Source of the DNA: Anaerolineae bacterium
GTDB taxonomy: Bacteria > Chloroflexota > Anaerolineae > B4-G1 > SLSP01
Assembly: GCA_016934645.1 (NCBI GenBank)
Contig: JAFGSL010000081.1
Span: forward strand, 1 to 14,611
Direction: 5' to 3'
Length of the DNA stretch: 14,611 nucleotides
Under the pieces are notes generated by a model. It had not been told where the DNA came from and ran no database searches. It saw nothing but the letters and a program-made list of their open reading frames with translations. Below, piece by piece: positions 8,260 to 14,364 of this stretch (position 1 is its first letter; every line of letters begins with the position of its first letter). The translations under genes were made by a program, and so were the position numbers.

Positions 8260-8502
8260 AAGTCGGTAGTTTGTGCGCCGATATTTTACCGACTGAAGTC
8301 GGGGTGTACGTACTGTTTCAGGCGTCCCTATGGGACGCGGGGAGCTCTATACTTCCCGTATGCAGGCCATCAATGGCCTGCCGACATTCAGATGTCCCTA
8401 CGGGACAGGCACTACTTGTCCTGTAGGGAGATCTGAACATTGCCTGGCGCTTGAGCGCCGGGTAGTCGGGAGATAAATGCTTGCGTCCCGTAGGGACGCC
8501 TG
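8260..8502. repeat. Nested palindrome array between the pdxA-family gene and the NACHT gene
   Basis: This non-coding gap is almost entirely inverted repeats. AGTCGGTA (8261-8268) pairs with TACCGACT (8287-8294), which overlaps the hairpin CGACT-GA-AGTCG (8290-8301). An outer pair, 8319-8338 and 8483-8502, is complementary at 19 of 20 positions, and each arm is itself a hairpin (GCGTCCC..GGGACGC). An inner pair, 8387-8408 and 8416-8437, is nearly complementary over 22 bases. Further hairpins are CAGGCCAT-CA-ATGGCCTG (8363-8380) and GGCGCT-TG-AGCGCC (near 8446-8459). The whole could fold into one long branched hairpin. It is probably a REP- or MITE-like element, or a cluster of them. No open reading frame in it looks real. 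Confidence 0.75.
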
Positions 8503-8590
8503 GATTTGGCGATATGACCGGATTATTTTCATTTCGTTCGTAGAATCCGTCAAAATCCATCGAGTTGATTTGTGCGCAGGAGAATGATCA

Positions 8591-11500
8591 ATGCAAGGTA
8601 TCCCCAGTGATCTCTACGGCCGTGTGCAGGCGGCGATGTTACGTTGTGCTGCATTCGATAGCGACCGCGCATTGCGGGCGATCTTTGCGGATGCGCGTCT
8701 CGTGCCCTGGCGGGACGTGCTTCCCGAAGCCGACAGCCGCACGGCGCGCGTTCAGGCCGTGATCGACCAACTGAGCCAGCGCACCAATCCGGCCGGCGAC
8801 AATGCACTGGAACTGCTCTTGCGTGTCCTCGGCGAGAATACCCCGGAGGGCGATGCCCTGCGCGAGGAACTGGCGGCGCTGGCAAACGAGACGGCGCAGG
8901 CGTTGGCCGATAGTTTACGCGCCACGCTTGCCGCGACGGGGCCGCAATTGGCGGCGAATCCTATCACGGCGGCGCTGGTAGAGCAGATGCGCGACCAGCT
9001 TGCCGCGATGGAAGCCCGCATCACTTTCCATCAGCAACAGCAGCAGGTGCAGCAACAGACAAACGTCGCCGGAGATTATCACGACAATCGCCAGTATTTT
9101 TACGTCGCAACGCCGCCGGAGACTGCCTGCCCCGATCCTGCCGCTGCCCTCGCCTGCTACCTCGATCGTGTCATCACTGAAAACAGCCGCCTGCAATTGC
9201 AAGGCATCCGCTCCGCTTCCGGGCTGGTTAGTATCGACCTGGAAGAGGTCTACATCACCCTTACAGCAACCGTGCGCAAGACGGTGGCAGACGAAGCCGC
9301 CTGGGTGGAGGAAATGGCGCGGCTCGCGCCGGGCGAGAAACCGGATGCGAGACCTGTCAGGTTTTCAAAACCTGACAGGTCTGGACCCGACAGGTTGATG
9401 GTCGAAACGGTCAAAGTGCAGGTGCAGGAGGCGCTGGCGATGCACCCGCGCCTGGTGGTGTTGGGCGATCCCGGCAGCGGCAAGACGACGTTGCTGCGCT
9501 ACCTGGCGCTCACGTATGCGCGGGATTTCCTCCCCCCCTCAGTCCCCCCCAGAGGGGGGGAGGCCATCTCCGGGGGTGAAGCTATCTCCCCCCCTTCGGG
9601 AGGGATTAAGGGAGGGATAGTCAAGCAGCGCCTCGGCCTGGACGAACGCCGCTTACCCATTCTTCTGCCTCTGCGCGACTTTGCCCGCTACCTGGAAAAG
9701 GAATGTCCTGACAACGGCACGGATGGCCCCAAACTGCTGCTGGACTATCTGCGGCTGTACTTCAAGAACCAGAACCTCGTGCTGCCCGCCGACTTCTTTG
9801 AGACGCGGCTGAAAGCTGGGGACTGCGTGGCGCTCTTCGATGGCGTGGACGAGGTGGCGAGTATGGCCACGCGGCAGCGCATTGCCCGCATCCTGGAGAA
9901 GTTCACGCTGGCCTACCCGCAGAACCGCACCATCGTGACCAGCCGCATCGTGGGCTACACGGGCGGGGCGCGCCTGGGCGCGGATTACGCCACGACCACC
10001 GTGCGCGATTTTACCGACGAGGACATCGCGCGCTTTGCCCGCCACTGGAACCGCGCCGTGGAGGTGGTGCTGGCGGGCGGGGCAACGGACTACGCCCTGC
10101 GCAAAGCCGAGGCCGAAGCTGATAAGCTGATCGCAGCGATCAAAGGGAATGCCCGCGTGCGTGAGTTAGCGGTGAACCCGCTGCTTCTCACGGTGATCGC
10201 CTTGGTGCAGCGCTACCGGGCGCAGTTGCCCGACCGGCGCGTGGAACTGTACGAGGAAGCCCTCGAGGTGTTGCTGGCGCAGTGGGACGCGGTGAAGGGA
10301 CTGCCCGCGACCGAAGTGTTGCAAGGGCTGGAATTGGACGGGGGTGACCGGCGCAGCCTGTTGGAGCCGGTGGCGTGGTGGATGATGGCGCAGCACGCGC
10401 GGGAGATTGAACTGGACGCCCTGCGTTCCCAATTGGCGGGGCCGTTCCAGGCGATGCTCAAAGATGAGCGCAAGGCGGACAAAGCGGTGGACGGTTTTAT
10501 TGCGCTGATCAACGCGCGCAGCGGCCTGCTCACGGAGCGCGGGCAGGGTATCTACGCCTTCAGTCACCTGACCTTCCAGGAGCATCTGGCGGCGCGGGCC
10601 ATCGCCGACGGAAAGGATAACGTGGGCTTCACGCTGGCACGCCTGGGCGATTCCTGGTGGCGCGAGGTGATCCTGCTGGAAGCGGGCTACCTGAGCACGC
10701 AGGGCAAGCGCCGGGCCACGGAATTGATCCGCGCCATTATGGAACACAAAGAAGAACCCGAACCGTACCACAACCTGGTGCTGGCGGCGGAGGCCGTGCG
10801 CGACGTGGGCCAGGCGCGCACCGAGGGCGACCTGGCGGGGGAGATTCAAAGCCGCTTGCGGAAGGCGTTCGAGACGCCTTTGAAGCGAGGCGGCGACCTG
10901 GCGGCGCTGGTGCAGCGCCGCGCGGCGGCGGCGGAAGCGTTGGGTAAGATCGAGAGCGGTGGTTATGGCGCGCAACCGGCCTTCTGGACGCTGCCCTACG
11001 GCGAGCCGGTGTGGGTGGAGATACCGGCGGGCGAGTTCTGGATGGGCAGTGAGAAAGGCCAGGACCGTGAAAAGCCAGTACACAAAGTCCATCTGGAGCG
11101 TTACTGGATGGCTAAAGTACCCACCACCAACGCGCAATACCGCCTGTTTGTGGAAGCGACCGGGCATACTGCGCCGCGCCATTGGGAGAACAGCACTATT
11201 CCACGAGGGCTGGAAAGCCATCCGGTGGTCAATGTGACGTGGCACGATGCTGTAGCCTACTGCCGTTGGTTGAGTGATGTGACCGGCAAAGCTGTCACGT
11301 TGCCCAGCGAAGCGGAGTGGGAGAAAGCGGCGCGAGGCGGGCTTCTCCCTCCCTCAATCCCCTCCGGTGGGGGGGAAGAAGGAAAGGGGGCGAACAAACG
11401 CGAGTATCCGTGGGGAGATACCTGGAGAGAAGGCTTTTGCAATTCAGATGAACTTGGTGTAAATGGCACTACACCAGTGGGCATTTTCCCGGAGGGCGCG

Positions 11501-11881
11501 TCGCCGTATGGGTGTTTAGATATGGTGGGCAATGTGTGGGAATGGACGCGCAGTATCTTCAAAGTCTATCCTTACCGGGTGGATGATGGGCGGGAGAATT
11601 TGCAAGCCGGGAATGAGGACCGCCGTGTGCTGCGCGGGGGCGCGTTCAGCCTTGATGAGAGGTTCGCGCGCTGCGCCTTCCGCCTCGACAGGAATCCGAA
11701 CCACGACGACTGGAGCTACGGCTTCCGGGTCTTGGTGGGGGCGGGGGCGGCGGCCCTATCGACTCTGGTCTCTGAACCCTCTGGTGCTCTGGAGACTCTG
11801 GAGTTCTCTGACCTCTGGGGGGAGTCCAGAGGGGGGCAATGCCCCCCTCTGGCACGCACTTATCAGGACGCGGGCCGGTAG
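8591..11881 (+). CDS. NACHT-domain NTPase with effector-associated-type N-terminus and C-terminal FGE-sulfatase/C-type-lectin-fold domain
   Basis: This is a 1096-residue NLR-like protein. Residues 1-100 form a helical domain (LRAIFADARLVPWRDVLPEADS..) resembling the effector-associated adaptor domains found in bacterial conflict systems; I cannot name the subtype. A Gln-rich linker (about 147-170, with NVAGDYHDNRQ) follows. The NACHT ATPase has Walker A GDPGSGKTT (292-300, K298), Walker B ALFDGVDE (414-421), TSRIVGYTGG, NPLLLTVIALVQRYR and FSHLTFQEHLAARAIAD. The FGE-like domain (about 807-1047) shows WVEIPAGEFWMGS, NVTWHDAVAYCRWLS, LPSEAEWEKAARGG, YPWGD, DMVGNVWEW and RVLRGGAF..YGFRV. The catalytic Cys pair of true FGEs is not seen in the RGG..GFR segment, so a binding role is more likely than catalysis. 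Related NACHT ATPases act in antiphage defence, and FGE-like tails are known DGR targets. AGGAG at 8578-8582 supports the start. Three palindromic insertions lie in linkers, and the last 49 residues are low-complexity. No effector partner is adjacent. Confidence 0.92.
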   Translation: MQGIPSDLYGRVQAAMLRCAAFDSDRALRAIFADARLVPWRDVLPEADSRTARVQAVIDQLSQRTNPAGDNALELLLRVLGENTPEGDALREELAALANETAQALADSLRATLAATGPQLAANPITAALVEQMRDQLAAMEARITFHQQQQQVQQQTNVAGDYHDNRQYFYVATPPETACPDPAAALACYLDRVITENSRLQLQGIRSASGLVSIDLEEVYITLTATVRKTVADEAAWVEEMARLAPGEKPDARPVRFSKPDRSGPDRLMVETVKVQVQEALAMHPRLVVLGDPGSGKTTLLRYLALTYARDFLPPSVPPRGGEAISGGEAISPPSGGIKGGIVKQRLGLDERRLPILLPLRDFARYLEKECPDNGTDGPKLLLDYLRLYFKNQNLVLPADFFETRLKAGDCVALFDGVDEVASMATRQRIARILEKFTLAYPQNRTIVTSRIVGYTGGARLGADYATTTVRDFTDEDIARFARHWNRAVEVVLAGGATDYALRKAEAEADKLIAAIKGNARVRELAVNPLLLTVIALVQRYRAQLPDRRVELYEEALEVLLAQWDAVKGLPATEVLQGLELDGGDRRSLLEPVAWWMMAQHAREIELDALRSQLAGPFQAMLKDERKADKAVDGFIALINARSGLLTERGQGIYAFSHLTFQEHLAARAIADGKDNVGFTLARLGDSWWREVILLEAGYLSTQGKRRATELIRAIMEHKEEPEPYHNLVLAAEAVRDVGQARTEGDLAGEIQSRLRKAFETPLKRGGDLAALVQRRAAAAEALGKIESGGYGAQPAFWTLPYGEPVWVEIPAGEFWMGSEKGQDREKPVHKVHLERYWMAKVPTTNAQYRLFVEATGHTAPRHWENSTIPRGLESHPVVNVTWHDAVAYCRWLSDVTGKAVTLPSEAEWEKAARGGLLPPSIPSGGGEEGKGANKREYPWGDTWREGFCNSDELGVNGTTPVGIFPEGASPYGCLDMVGNVWEWTRSIFKVYPYRVDDGRENLQAGNEDRRVLRGGAFSLDERFARCAFRLDRNPNHDDWSYGFRVLVGAGAAALSTLVSEPSGALETLEFSDLWGESRGGQCPPLARTYQDAGR
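9350..9382. repeat. In-frame perfect palindrome inside the NACHT gene (linker before the ATPase)
   Basis: AGACCTGTCAGGTTTT (9350-9365) is followed by a single C and the exact complement (9367-9382), giving a 16-bp stem. A partial further copy of the right arm, CCCGACAGGT, follows at 9386-9395. It encodes RPVRFSKPDRSGPDR (about residues 254-268) between the N-terminal part and the METVKVQVQEAL segment that normally leads into NACHT. The sequence looks like a widespread ACCTGTCAGGTTTT-type dispersed palindrome that inserted without breaking the frame. Confidence 0.8.
9529..9616. repeat. In-frame C/G-run palindromic insertion within the NACHT domain (two inverted copies)
   Basis: CCTCCCCCCCTC (9529-9540) pairs perfectly with 9552-9563 around an 11-base loop. 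A second related copy in reverse orientation occupies 9586-9616. Between them an 18-bp imperfect direct repeat (9554-9571 and 9572-9589) encodes GGEAIS twice. The insert codes for PP..GG-rich residues between RYLALTYARDF and the VKQRLGLDERRLPILLPLRDF strand, where family members usually have a short loop. It is related to the insertion at 11345-11390. Confidence 0.75.
11345..11390. repeat. In-frame C/G-run insertion within the FGE-like domain
   Basis: The segment CTCCCTCCCTCAATCCCC followed by TCCGGTGGGGGGG and AAGAAGGAAAGGGGG closely resembles the insertion at 9529-9563. It encodes LPPSIPSGGGEEGKGA between EKAARGG and REYPWGD, two motifs that are separated by only a few residues in typical FGE domains. 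The frame is kept. It is a second, independent landing of the same repeat family in one gene. Confidence 0.72.
11621..11731 (+). other. Candidate DGR variable region at the end of the FGE/C-type-lectin-fold domain
   Basis: The segment encodes RRVLRGGAFSLDERF, then ARCAFRLDRNPNHD and DWSYGFRV. In DGR target proteins the block between RGG and GFR is where adenine-directed mutagenesis acts, with AAY codons in the template scattered as varied codons. Many candidate variable codons here end in C, as expected from AAC (AGC 11648, TTC 11663, TTC 11678, CTC 11684, GAC 11687, GAC 11705, GAC 11708, AGC 11714, TAC 11717). The GC-rich codon bias of this genome could give the same pattern. No template repeat or reverse transcriptase is in the window, so the assignment rests on fold, position and context only. 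Confidence 0.4.
11826..11852. other. Perfect 12-bp GC hairpin near the 3' end of the NACHT-FGE gene
   Basis: CCAGAGGGGGGC (11826-11837), the loop AAT and GCCCCCCTCTGG (11841-11852) form a perfect hairpin inside the last 20 codons, about 95 bases past the candidate variable region. No T-run follows, so it is not a typical intrinsic terminator. The preceding bases 11763-11825 are a low-complexity string of CTCTGG-like units. The hairpin could be another palindromic insertion or a structure analogous to the hairpin that lies downstream of some DGR variable regions. Confidence 0.6.
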
Positions 11882-11924
11882 CCGCGATTTCCAAAGCGCG
11901 CGCTTGGCTGACCTTATCCTGGGT

Positions 11925-11948
11925 GCTTGTGGTGGATCACAATCCGCC
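11925..11948 (+). repeat. Half copy of the twin-hairpin repeat
   Basis: TGCTTGTGGTGGATCACAAT followed by CCGC corresponds to TGCTTGTGCCGGATCACAAT.. at 7130-7151, with a GGTGGAT-CACA-ATCCGCC hairpin (11931-11948). Only one of the two hairpins is present. The surrounding bases add an outer stem (GCTTG..CCACCAAGC, 11925-11960). It lies in the gap after the NACHT-FGE gene, directly before the complete copy at 11967. Confidence 0.55.
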
Positions 11949-11966
11949 GTTCCACCAAGCGCAGGT

Positions 11967-12044
11967 TTCTACTTTACGCTTGAAGGGGATCGCCAGATCC
12001 CCGTCAACGCGGGAAGAGAGGGGATCTGGCGATCCCCTCGAAGC
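11967..12044 (+). repeat. Twin-hairpin palindromic repeat, copy 2
   Basis: After TTCTACTTTACGCTTGA come GGGGATC-GCCA-GATCCCC, a spacer with CGTCAACGCGGGAAGAG, and GGGGATC-TGGC-GATCCCC, ending TCGAAGC. Each half is a 7-bp hairpin, the loops GCCA and TGGC are complementary, and the whole has 25-bp imperfect terminal inverted repeats starting GCTT. It lies between the convergent NACHT-FGE and thioredoxin-domain genes. Confidence 0.82.
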
Positions 12045-12054
12045 TTCTTTATGT

Positions 12055-12086
12055 GCCGGTCCTCTTGAAGTGCAAGAGCGACCGGC
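12055..12086. terminator. Hairpin between convergent genes, possible bidirectional terminator
   Basis: GCCGGTCCTCTTG (12055-12067) pairs with CAAGAG-C-GACCGGC (12073-12086), giving a 13-bp stem with one bulged base and a five-base loop. It sits 22 bases beyond the stop of the minus-strand thioredoxin-domain gene and about 170 bases beyond the stop of the NACHT-FGE gene. Neither side has a clear T-run, so termination is only a suggestion from position. Confidence 0.35.
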
Positions 12087-12108
12087 GCCAATTCCAGCTT
12101 GCGCCCGG

Positions 12109-14100
12109 CTACAGTGCTTCGGGATCGACGATTGGAGGGTGGCACGTTGCATTAACGCAAAGGTAAGCTGTCGCCTGCCCGTCGATTTTTGGACGATTCT
12201 GGAGCAGGGGCAGCGTCTCGTCTGTCCCGACCACGATCAGGCGGTGTGGGTGGTAGCTTTTACCGGTAGCCTGCAAAAGCGCCTGGGTATCCGCGGCTTG
12301 TAGGTCCCCAACAATGGCAATCTCTGTAGGTGATGCCAGCGTGCTTTCCAGCGCAATGAGCCACTGCGCAAAGCTCAACGGGTGCTGCGCGACCACATCC
12401 CCCATCGACGCCAGGCTGCGCTGCGCGACCTCTGCGTAGTGGGGTTTACTGCTCAGGCGCGCCAGTTTGAGCAGCACGGTTGCTGCCATCGCGTTACCGG
12501 AGGGCGTGGCGTTATCCTGTGTCCCGCGTGGACGGACGACGAGGCTTTCGGCGTCATCGGCGGTGTCGTAGAACCCGGCAGATGCCACAGCGTCTGCCGA
12601 AAAATGGGCCAGCATAATCTCGGCCAGCTCGTGCGCTGCGTGGTACCATTGCGGATCAAACGTCGCCTGGTAGAGCGCCAGCAAGCCCTCGCTCAGATTC
12701 GCGTAATCTCCAAGGAATCCTGGAATTTGCGTATGCCCGTCTTTCCAGGTGCGCCACAAACGTCCCTCGTTGGTGCGTAACGCGTCCAGCAGGAACTGCG
12801 CGTTGCGTTCGGCGATGTGGCGATAATCGTCACGCTCCAATATCCAGGCGGCTTCGGCGAATGCGGCGAGCATCAGGCCGTTCCACGCGGTGAGTACTTT
12901 CTCGTCACGGTGAGGGTGGGGGCGCTGTTCGCGGGCTGCGAACAACCATCGCCGTGCTGCCGTGAGCGCCTCGCGTTCCTCAAAGGTCCCGTTGAAGGTG
13001 AGGATGTTTTTTCCCTCGAAGTTGCCCGTCTCCGTGACGCTGTAGAGTGCCATAAAGCGTGACGTCGGCCCACCGAACACTGCCTGTATCTCGGCAGGCG
13101 TCCACAGGTAGAAGCGGCCTTCTTCGCCTTCCGAATCGGCGTCTTGCGCGGCGTAGAATCCACCTGCGGAATCCGTCATCTCGCGTTGGATGTAGTCCAG
13201 CACTTCCTCGGTGATGGCGCGAAAGAGCGGATTCTCTGTCATTTGCCAGGCGTGCAGGTAGACGCGCGCGAGTTGCGCGTTGTCGTAGAGCATGCGCTCG
13301 AAGTGGGGGGTGAGCCAGTTCGCATCCACGGTGTAGCGATGGAAGCCGCCGCCGATTTGGTCGAAGATGCCGCCGCGCGCCATGGCTTCGAGCGTCTGCG
13401 TCACCATCGACAGGGCCGCCGGATCGCCGGTCGCGTGGTGGTAGCGCAGCAGAAATTCCAGCGCCATCGGCTGCGGGAACTTCGGAGCGCTGCCCCATCC
13501 GCCATTGACCGCGTCGAATTGCTGGCGCAATACGCGATGAGCGTGTTCGACACGATCGCTGGCTTTCTCTGCCGATGTGTCTCCGGTGGTGGGCAGTCCT
13601 TGCTGGCGCTGAAGCATATCGCGAATCTGCTCCCCGCTGGCGAGTAAGTCCTCACGGCGCTCGTCCCACGCTTCGACGATGGCGAGCAGCACTTGTGTGA
13701 AGGAAGGCATCCCGTAACGCGGCTCCTTGGGGAAGTAGGTCCCGCCGTAGAACGGTTGTTTGTCAGGCGTGAGGAAGACCGAAAGCGGCCAGCCACCGCT
13801 GCCGGTGATCGCGTGGACCGCGCCCATGTAGACGGCGTCGAGGTCGGGGCGTTCCTCGCGATCCACTTTGATGCTGACGAAGTGGGTGTTGAGGATCTGC
13901 GCCACTGCTGCATCCTCAAAGGACTCGTGCGCCATCACATGGCACCAGTGACACGTCGAGTAACCGATGCTGAGGAAGACGAGTTTCTGTTCGGCTTTAG
14001 CTTTGGCAAAGGCCTCTTCGCCCCAGGGATACCAGTCTACCGGATTGTGGGCGTGCTGTTGCAAGTACGGGCTGCTCTCGGTGAGCAAGCGATTGGGCAT
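12109..14100 (-). CDS. yyaL: Thioredoxin-domain protein of the YyaL/SPATA20 (DUF255) family
   Basis: This 663-residue protein is close to the usual length of the family. The N-terminal thioredoxin-like domain (about 1-160) begins with the family signature [19 protein letters not shown] and [10 protein letters not shown]. It has the redox motif CHWC (C50, C53) in [14 protein letters not shown], followed by [20 protein letters not shown] and [12 protein letters not shown] segments. The rest (about 190-600) resembles an (alpha/alpha)6 barrel of the six-hairpin glycosidase type, with [47 protein letters not shown] and [15 protein letters not shown]. The biochemical role of the family is not settled; no signal peptide is seen, so it is probably cytoplasmic. 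The ATG at 14098-14100 has AAAGGA just upstream on the minus strand. It is convergent with the NACHT gene and appears to have its own promoter. Confidence 0.93.
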   Translation of the reverse strand: MPNRLLTESSPYLQQHAHNPVDWYPWGEEAFAKAKAEQKLVFLSIGYSTCHWCHVMAHESFEDAAVAQILNTHFVSIKVDREERPDLDAVYMGAVHAITGSGGWPLSVFLTPDKQPFYGGTYFPKEPRYGMPSFTQVLLAIVEAWDERREDLLASGEQIRDMLQRQQGLPTTGDTSAEKASDRVEHAHRVLRQQFDAVNGGWGSAPKFPQPMALEFLLRYHHATGDPAALSMVTQTLEAMARGGIFDQIGGGFHRYTVDANWLTPHFERMLYDNAQLARVYLHAWQMTENPLFRAITEEVLDYIQREMTDSAGGFYAAQDADSEGEEGRFYLWTPAEIQAVFGGPTSRFMALYSVTETGNFEGKNILTFNGTFEEREALTAARRWLFAAREQRPHPHRDEKVLTAWNGLMLAAFAEAAWILERDDYRHIAERNAQFLLDALRTNEGRLWRTWKDGHTQIPGFLGDYANLSEGLLALYQATFDPQWYHAAHELAEIMLAHFSADAVASAGFYDTADDAESLVVRPRGTQDNATPSGNAMAATVLLKLARLSSKPHYAEVAQRSLASMGDVVAQHPLSFAQWLIALESTLASPTEIAIVGDLQAADTQALLQATGKSYHPHRLIVVGTDETLPLLQNRPKIDGQATAYLCVNATCHPPIVDPEAL

Positions 14101-14123
14101 AGTGATTCCTTTCTCAGCGAAAA

Positions 14124-14160
14124 AACTATATAGTTACTATTATTATATATTATAACATAA
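14124..14160 (-). promoter_or_regulatory. AT-rich promoter region of the thioredoxin-domain gene
   Basis: The 60 bases upstream of the minus-strand start are strikingly AT-rich in a GC-rich window. On the minus strand TATAAT is read at 14154-14149, a perfect -10 box about 50 bases before the ATG. No clear -35 box is seen at the expected distance. The palindrome AACTATATAGTT (14124-14135) lies between this box and the start codon and could be an operator. Confidence 0.4.
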
Positions 14161-14209
14161 GTCCCGTTGAGAGTGGCTGCTTTAGCTGTAGGTGATATGT
14201 GCTCGCGTG

Positions 14210-14288
14210 CTTCTACCTAACGCTTGCGGGGGATCGCCAGATCCCCGGCTGCGCAGGAAGAGCGGGGATCTGGCGATCCCCTCGAAGC
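14210..14288 (+). repeat. Twin-hairpin palindromic repeat, copy 3
   Basis: CTTCTACCTAACGCTTGCG is followed by GGGGATC-GCCA-GATCCCC, the spacer GGCTGCGCAGGAAGAGC, and GGGGATC-TGGC-GATCCCC, ending TCGAAGC. Both hairpins are identical to those of the copy at 11967-12044, while the spacer differs at several bases. Its right end continues into a tandem amplification of itself. It lies between two minus-strand genes. Confidence 0.83.
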
Positions 14289-14360
14289 ATTATTCGGCGA
14301 TCCCCTCGAAGCATTATTCGGCGATCCCCTCGAAGCATTATTCGGCGATCCCCTCGAAGC
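14272..14360 (+). repeat. 24-bp tandem repeat grown from the right end of the twin-hairpin element
   Basis: The element's last 17 bases (GGCGATCCCCTCGAAGC, 14272-14288) are followed by three identical 24-bp units, each ATTATTC plus those 17 bases (14289-14312, 14313-14336, 14337-14360). The array ends four bases before the stop codon of the minus-strand histidine kinase. Perfect identity between units suggests recent slippage or unequal recombination. Confidence 0.9.
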
Positions 14361-14364
14361 GTTG

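Noticed and set aside
8230..8436. Small plus-strand frame in the gap after the pdxA-family gene
   Set aside because: It consists of palindromic repeat sequence, lacks a ribosome-binding site and has no recognisable protein features.
10166..11245. Minus-strand open frame (359 codons) opposite the NACHT-FGE gene
   Set aside because: The plus strand here encodes recognisable NACHT and FGE motifs; the antisense product is Arg/Gln/His-rich without known motifs.
11532..12068. Plus-strand frame overlapping the end of the NACHT-FGE gene and the following gap
   Set aside because: It is out of frame with the FGE domain, runs through the twin-hairpin repeat and shows no domain.
13144..13647. Plus-strand frames opposite the thioredoxin-domain gene
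   Set aside because: The minus strand carries a full-length, motif-rich family member across this region.
14272..14360. CRISPR-like array
   Set aside because: The 24-bp units are directly contiguous with no variable spacers.
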